A DNA stretch of 64,000 nucleotides. Source: Jaltomata sinuosa (Eukaryota > Streptophyta > Magnoliopsida > Solanales > Solanaceae). Below, piece after piece: positions 59,708 through 64,000 of this stretch. The position numbers and the translations under genes were made by a program. Below the pieces are notes generated by a model that was not told the origin of the DNA, did no database searches, and was given only the letters and a program-made list of their open reading frames with translations. The stretch is taken from positions 186,001 through 250,000 of the forward strand of contig QJPP01007525.1 in assembly GCA_003996215.1 (NCBI GenBank), read 5' to 3'. The stretch's first letter is position 1; every line of letters begins with the position of its first letter.

Positions 59708-62700
59708 ATGGAAAAGAAGCATCTCTGTGCTGCTCTTCTTTTATGGGCTATTGCTTGCTCTGTACTTCCTGCTTCCTCAGGTAATTTGCTTAGAATTGGT
59801 TTGAAGAAGCACCACGTGGACGTTAATAGCATAAATGCTGCAAGAGTAGCCAAACTACAAGATAGATATGGGAAGCATGTGAATGGCATAGAAAAGAAAT
59901 CGGGTGACTCAGATTTAGATATAGTCCCCTTAAAGAACTTCTTGGATGCCCAATACTATGGAGAGATTGGCATTGGTTCACCTCCTCAGAAATTCAAAGT
60001 TGTCTTTGATACAGGGAGTTCAAACCTCTGGGTTCCATCATCGAAATGCTATTTCTCTGTAAGTTGTTGTGCTCATTGTTATTGAGTTATTTATCTCTTC
60101 ACTGGTTTATCAGAATTTCTTCCTTAAATTTGAAAATGCTGTCAGATTGCATGCTGGTTACACTCCAAGTACAAGGCGAGCAAGTCCAGTTCATATACAA
60201 GAAATGGTGATCATCATGTTCCTTTATAACTAAGAATCTTTGTTTTCTATTCATATTTATTGTTCACCAAGTTTTTTTTTTTTTCATTTCAAGTTGCAGT
60301 TCGGCTTGATGTGTTTTTTACATTAATGGTTCTGATTGTATTTTTCTGTTTGTTATGATCTAGGGGAATCTTGTGCAATCCGTTATGGAACTGGATCAAT
60401 CTCTGGCCATTTCAGTCAAGACAATGTTCAAGTTGGTGATCTTGTAGTTAAAGATCAGGTGAATTCTTGTTTGGCAACTGGTTCTCGACATACCATAGCA
60501 TGTTCTCTAGTTTCCAATTGATGACAATTCTACACCAATTTTTCAGGTGTTTATTGAGGCGACACGAGAACCAAGTATTACATTTATAATTGCGAAGTTT
60601 GATGGTATACTAGGGCTTGGTTTCCAGGAAATTTCTGTTGGAAACGCTACACCTGTCTGGTAGTTCTCCCCAATTTAGGCGTTTACTTCAGTCGTACCAT
60701 TTCATTCTTGTTTCATTTCTTCTCGGCTTTATGGAGTATGCTTGTCTTACTTATGATCTACATGTAGGTACAATATGGTGGGGCAAGGTCTTGTTAAAGA
60801 GCCCGTCTTCTCTTTCTGGTTTAACCGTGATGCAAATGCAAAAGAGGGAGGTGAACTTGTTTTTGGTGGAGTTGATTCAAAGCACTTCAAGGGTAATCAT
60901 ACTTATGTTCCTTTGACTCAGAAGGGCTACTGGCAGGTACTTGAAAGTTTTTCTTTTTGCTCTTTTCTTCTACATCCGTTGCATGCTGGTTTTTTGGAGG
61001 GGAGATGGTTGGTGGTGTGATCTAAAAGCAGCTCATTTGTTATGCTATCCTTCATCAACTATTTTCCTTTGACTTTTCAGTTTAATATGGGAGATTTCCT
61101 TATCGGGAACACGTCAACAGGTGAGTATTTCCCATCTAATCCCATGTAATCATCTACACAATTGCTAATTGAGAGCAGATTATCACATGCAAGAAATGGA
61201 GATTTCCCTCAAATTTGTATATCGGAAAAGATAAATTATACCTCTACTGTTTTGAGGCAGTAACTTACTGTTATCCAGTTTTCATGAGTTATACAGAGAC
61301 ATGTAGCCTGTAGGCATATAAGTACTACTTGCTGCCCCCCCCCCCCCCCCCCCCCCCCCACACACACACACAAAAATGGCCAAAACTAACTTAGTATTAT
61401 TCTGAAATGAGGTATATCATCTCTCTTCAAAGGAGAACTCATAGGACTCTAACACAGAGAATGAGTGTTTTCGGTCATGTTTTTCCATTTCAGGTTATTG
61501 TGCAGGTGGTTGTGCTGCTATTGTGGATTCTGGAACATCACTGCTTGCTGGTCCAACAGTATGTTCTATTATCTCTAACTTACTCAGTTAGTTCCTGCAA
61601 GAGTTGTAGACTTTTGAACTCTTTCTTTATTTAAAACAATACTTGTAACTTATGACAAATCAACTTCAGACTATTGTGACACAAATCAACCATGCCATTG
61701 GAGCAGAAGGAGTAGTTAGCGCGGAATGTAAAACTATTGTTTCACAGTATGGAAATATGATCTGGGACTTACTAGTATCAGGGGTCTGTTCCCTTTTCCT
61801 CTTTTGTTTATTTCTCATTTCAGCGTTCCTGTAGATAAGATGATATTGTGATCTGCAGGTGAGACCTGATCAAGTTTGTTCACAAGCAGGTTTATGTTAT
61901 CTTGATGGAGCTCAGCATGTGAGGTACAACATCCCCTTCTTTTTAATTACTCTTCCTGTTATGACGCAGTTGACTTGAAGCTCATGTCATTGAGGAGGCT
62001 TTAGCAAAGGTTTTGAGGGGATAAAAGTATAAACTGTTTATCTTCTTGCAAATCCAACAGGATTATCTTCTTTAGTACAATGAGCATAAAGTCTTGAGAA
62101 TGTTGTTTTATCACTTAGGCTCCAGAACTAACTGTTTAGTCCTTTAATTGCTATGTCAGATGTGATCAACTAATGATCCAAATTCCTTGCAGCTCTAATA
62201 TCAGAACTGTAGTTGATAGGGAAACTGAAGGAAGTTCTGTTGGTGAAGCACCATTGTGCACTGCCTGTGAGATGGCAGTTGTTTGGATGCAGAACCAGCT
62301 CAAACAGAAGGGGACAAAAGAGAGAGTAATAGAGTATGTGGATCAGGTAAAAGTCACAACTTTATCTGATGTTAGAAGCCAATAAGTAGTGTATCAAATC
62401 ATCCTAATATTAAAGCTTTGATGTTTTACAGCTTTGTGAGAAATTACCAAGTCCAATGGGAGAATCCGTAATCGACTGCAACAGCATCTCATCCATGCCA
62501 AATATTACATTCACTATCAAAGATAAAGCTTTTGTGCTCACTCCAGAACAGGTTCCACTCCACGCGTTTTTAGTTCATGTTCTTACATTGAATACTCGAG
62601 TACATTGAAATGTACATATGTGGTACATAACCTTAACATTGCGCCCCAATTTGTCATCTTTGATTTCAACTCTGAAATTATTTGCTTAAATAATAATTAT

Positions 62701-63638
62701 ACCCTGAACTCTGAAGTCTGAGTGGCTCATGCGTGACCTGCATTCACTGAATTGCTGAAACATAAAATGTAATCGGCGAGAGGCTGGTCCATTGTTGTAT
62801 CCATATGGATTCACTTCTTTTTGGTCAGTATTGTGGAGAGAAGGTGGTTCACTGTCTTATTTGCTATGAAATAGAAAGTCATTCCTTTAATTATCTGGTG
62901 GTTAAGTACTGCTAATATTATGATATTTAAACAAAAAGAAATATTCTACTAATATTTTGATGGATATGCTAGCAAGAACACATCACTGAAACCCTGCTAT
63001 AATAAAGTAGTTTGGGAACAATACCTTAACTGTATATATCCAACGAGCTTGAATTCAGGTAAGGCTACATTAAATATGATCCAAATGAAAAAAATTGGAA
63101 ATTACAAAAGGATGATTGGGAGAACAAGATTGTAAAAATGAGAGAAACAAGACTCTTGACTTGTAAGAAATGAACAACTTTACTTTACTCAGACAAAATG
63201 TGATCGATCAAAACCAACTGCTGCAAATGAACTTGCTGTGTAACATTTGTTATGAAATGCCTTTGATACACCTGATAACTAAAAACTTTGGTTGACAGTA
63301 TATTCTTAAAACTGGAGAAGGGATTGCTACAATTTGTATCAGTGGATTTGGTGCTCTGGATGTGCCACCACCTCGCGGTCCTCTTTGGTATGTTATCCTT
63401 GCACTTACAAGCATCAAAGAGTCAACACAACATTACTCTAAGCAAAAACTACAGAATCGTGTTTCATACAAACACAACACTTTCAACTTCGTTTGCATGT
63501 AGTTAATGTATGTTGCTGCTGTCCTAAAATGATATTCATATATGTGCTTGCAGGATTCTTGGAGATGTATTCATGGGGCCGTATCACACTGTGTTTGACT
63601 ATGGTAAATCCCAAGTGGGTTTTGCTGAAGCTGCGTAA
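59708..63638 (+). CDS. Phytepsin-type aspartic protease, copy 2 (identical protein)
   Basis: The thirteen exons of copy 1 recur: 59708-60058, 60146-60206, 60364-60458, 60547-60659, 60768-60936, 61081-61120, 61494-61558, 61670-61783, 61859-61923, 62193-62346, 62432-62551, 63299-63387 and 63554-63638. The 506-aa protein appears unchanged, with both catalytic aspartates and the plant-specific insert. What differs is the 5' side. The duplicated block starts within the leader exon, so the TATA box and promoter of copy 1 are missing. The upstream sequence is AT-rich repeat DNA with a TATATTATATTATATATGAC stretch. If the duplication is real, copy 2 needs a new promoter or is silent. If it is an assembly error, copy 2 does not exist. 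Confidence 0.85.
61335..61359. repeat. Poly(C) tract of 25 bp followed by (AC)n
   Basis: Counterpart of the 36-bp C tract at 45391-45426, in intron 6 of protease copy 2. Confidence 0.95.
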
Positions 63639-64000
63639 TAGCCTTCCTTTGTAGTTATATGCCACTAGTTATTTCATAGAATGATGGAAGTATTGTAAAG
63701 AGATGAATGATACTGCTATGTTATTGTGTTGTATCTGACCATAATATGGCACACTAGTCGTCTTTTTCTTGCCTACTTTAAGTGCTACTTACTAAACCTT
63801 GTGCATTTCTAAATACTATATGCTCAGTTGCAGTAGTTATGACTTGCTCCTACATCAAGTCGAGTCGATAAGATGCAAGATACTTATTTCAATTTCTTGC
63901 ATGTGGTGCAAGGGATTAGTTGATGTTTTGGAACAATTAGGCCTAAACAGGATATGGCATATTTGACACTGATGGTATCTCGTGGTAAGGGTTCTCCAAA

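Larger units (their letters stand above)
57146..64000 (+). repeat. Second unit of the 15,943-bp tandem duplication (runs off the window)
   Basis: Equivalent to 41203-48067. It begins in the middle of the protease leader exon. The leader donor is at 57216/57217. The shared SINE tail and RTE LINE recur at about 57714-57840 and 58607-59519. Confidence 0.92.

Noticed and set aside
1..64000. CRISPR arrays, bacterial-type operons, tRNA or rRNA genes
   Set aside because: The repeats present are plant mobile elements and minisatellites without spacer structure, and no tRNA cloverleaf or rRNA sequence was recognised.

Overview
This is plant nuclear DNA, most probably from a member of the Solanaceae. 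The genes have spliced introns with GT-AG borders, the intergenic DNA is AT-rich, and the repeats are those of nightshade genomes: TS/SolS-type SINE pieces, an RTE LINE sharing a 3' tail with such a SINE, Ty3/gypsy LTRs beginning TGTAATGACCCGA, and Stowaway MITEs. A sesquiterpene-synthase relic of the nightshade type supports this. The genus cannot be fixed from the window.

Layout, left to right. 1-160: last codons of an unidentified gene. 2122-10524: a complete Ty1/copia-type element on the minus strand, with matching 384-bp LTRs and a perfect 5-bp target duplication but a ruined coding region. A probable gypsy solo LTR (6203-9039), which itself carries a Stowaway MITE and three short tandem duplications, is nested in its gag. 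About 10975-11345: a G+C-rich island of unknown, possibly organellar, origin. 12334-13206: a terminal-inverted-repeat element with a long internal foldback. 13731-14783: a Cys/His-rich protein gene. 16714-18258: an inverted-repeat element interrupted by a 20-N assembly gap. 18930-22805: two MIR408 microRNA genes on the minus strand, each with its own cluster of GTAC boxes, flanking a sesquiterpene-synthase pseudogene. 24581-28712: two copies of a gypsy LTR with a remnant of internal sequence between them. 28865-29868: a young 5'-truncated L1 LINE. 31040-34290: a two-coding-exon domesticated Mutator transposase gene (MUSTANG family). 34490-36480: a decayed LINE. 37640-38640: a repeat with a minisatellite. 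41110-47830: a 13-coding-exon phytepsin-type aspartic protease gene. 49119-53250: a G-patch plus zinc-finger gene on the minus strand. 57146-64000: a second, essentially identical copy of the aspartic protease locus.

The main points are these. (1) The paired MIR408 loci have kept both hairpins and copper-response-type promoters while one mature sequence differs by a base. (2) A 15,943-bp tandem unit begins inside the leader exon of the aspartic protease gene, so the second copy has lost the original promoter. It is either an extremely recent duplication or an assembly duplication. (3) The G-patch gene reads cleanly through seven coding exons except for an apparent one-base insertion. I saw no operon-like or defence-type system. 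The genes are ordinary plant single genes among nested mobile elements.
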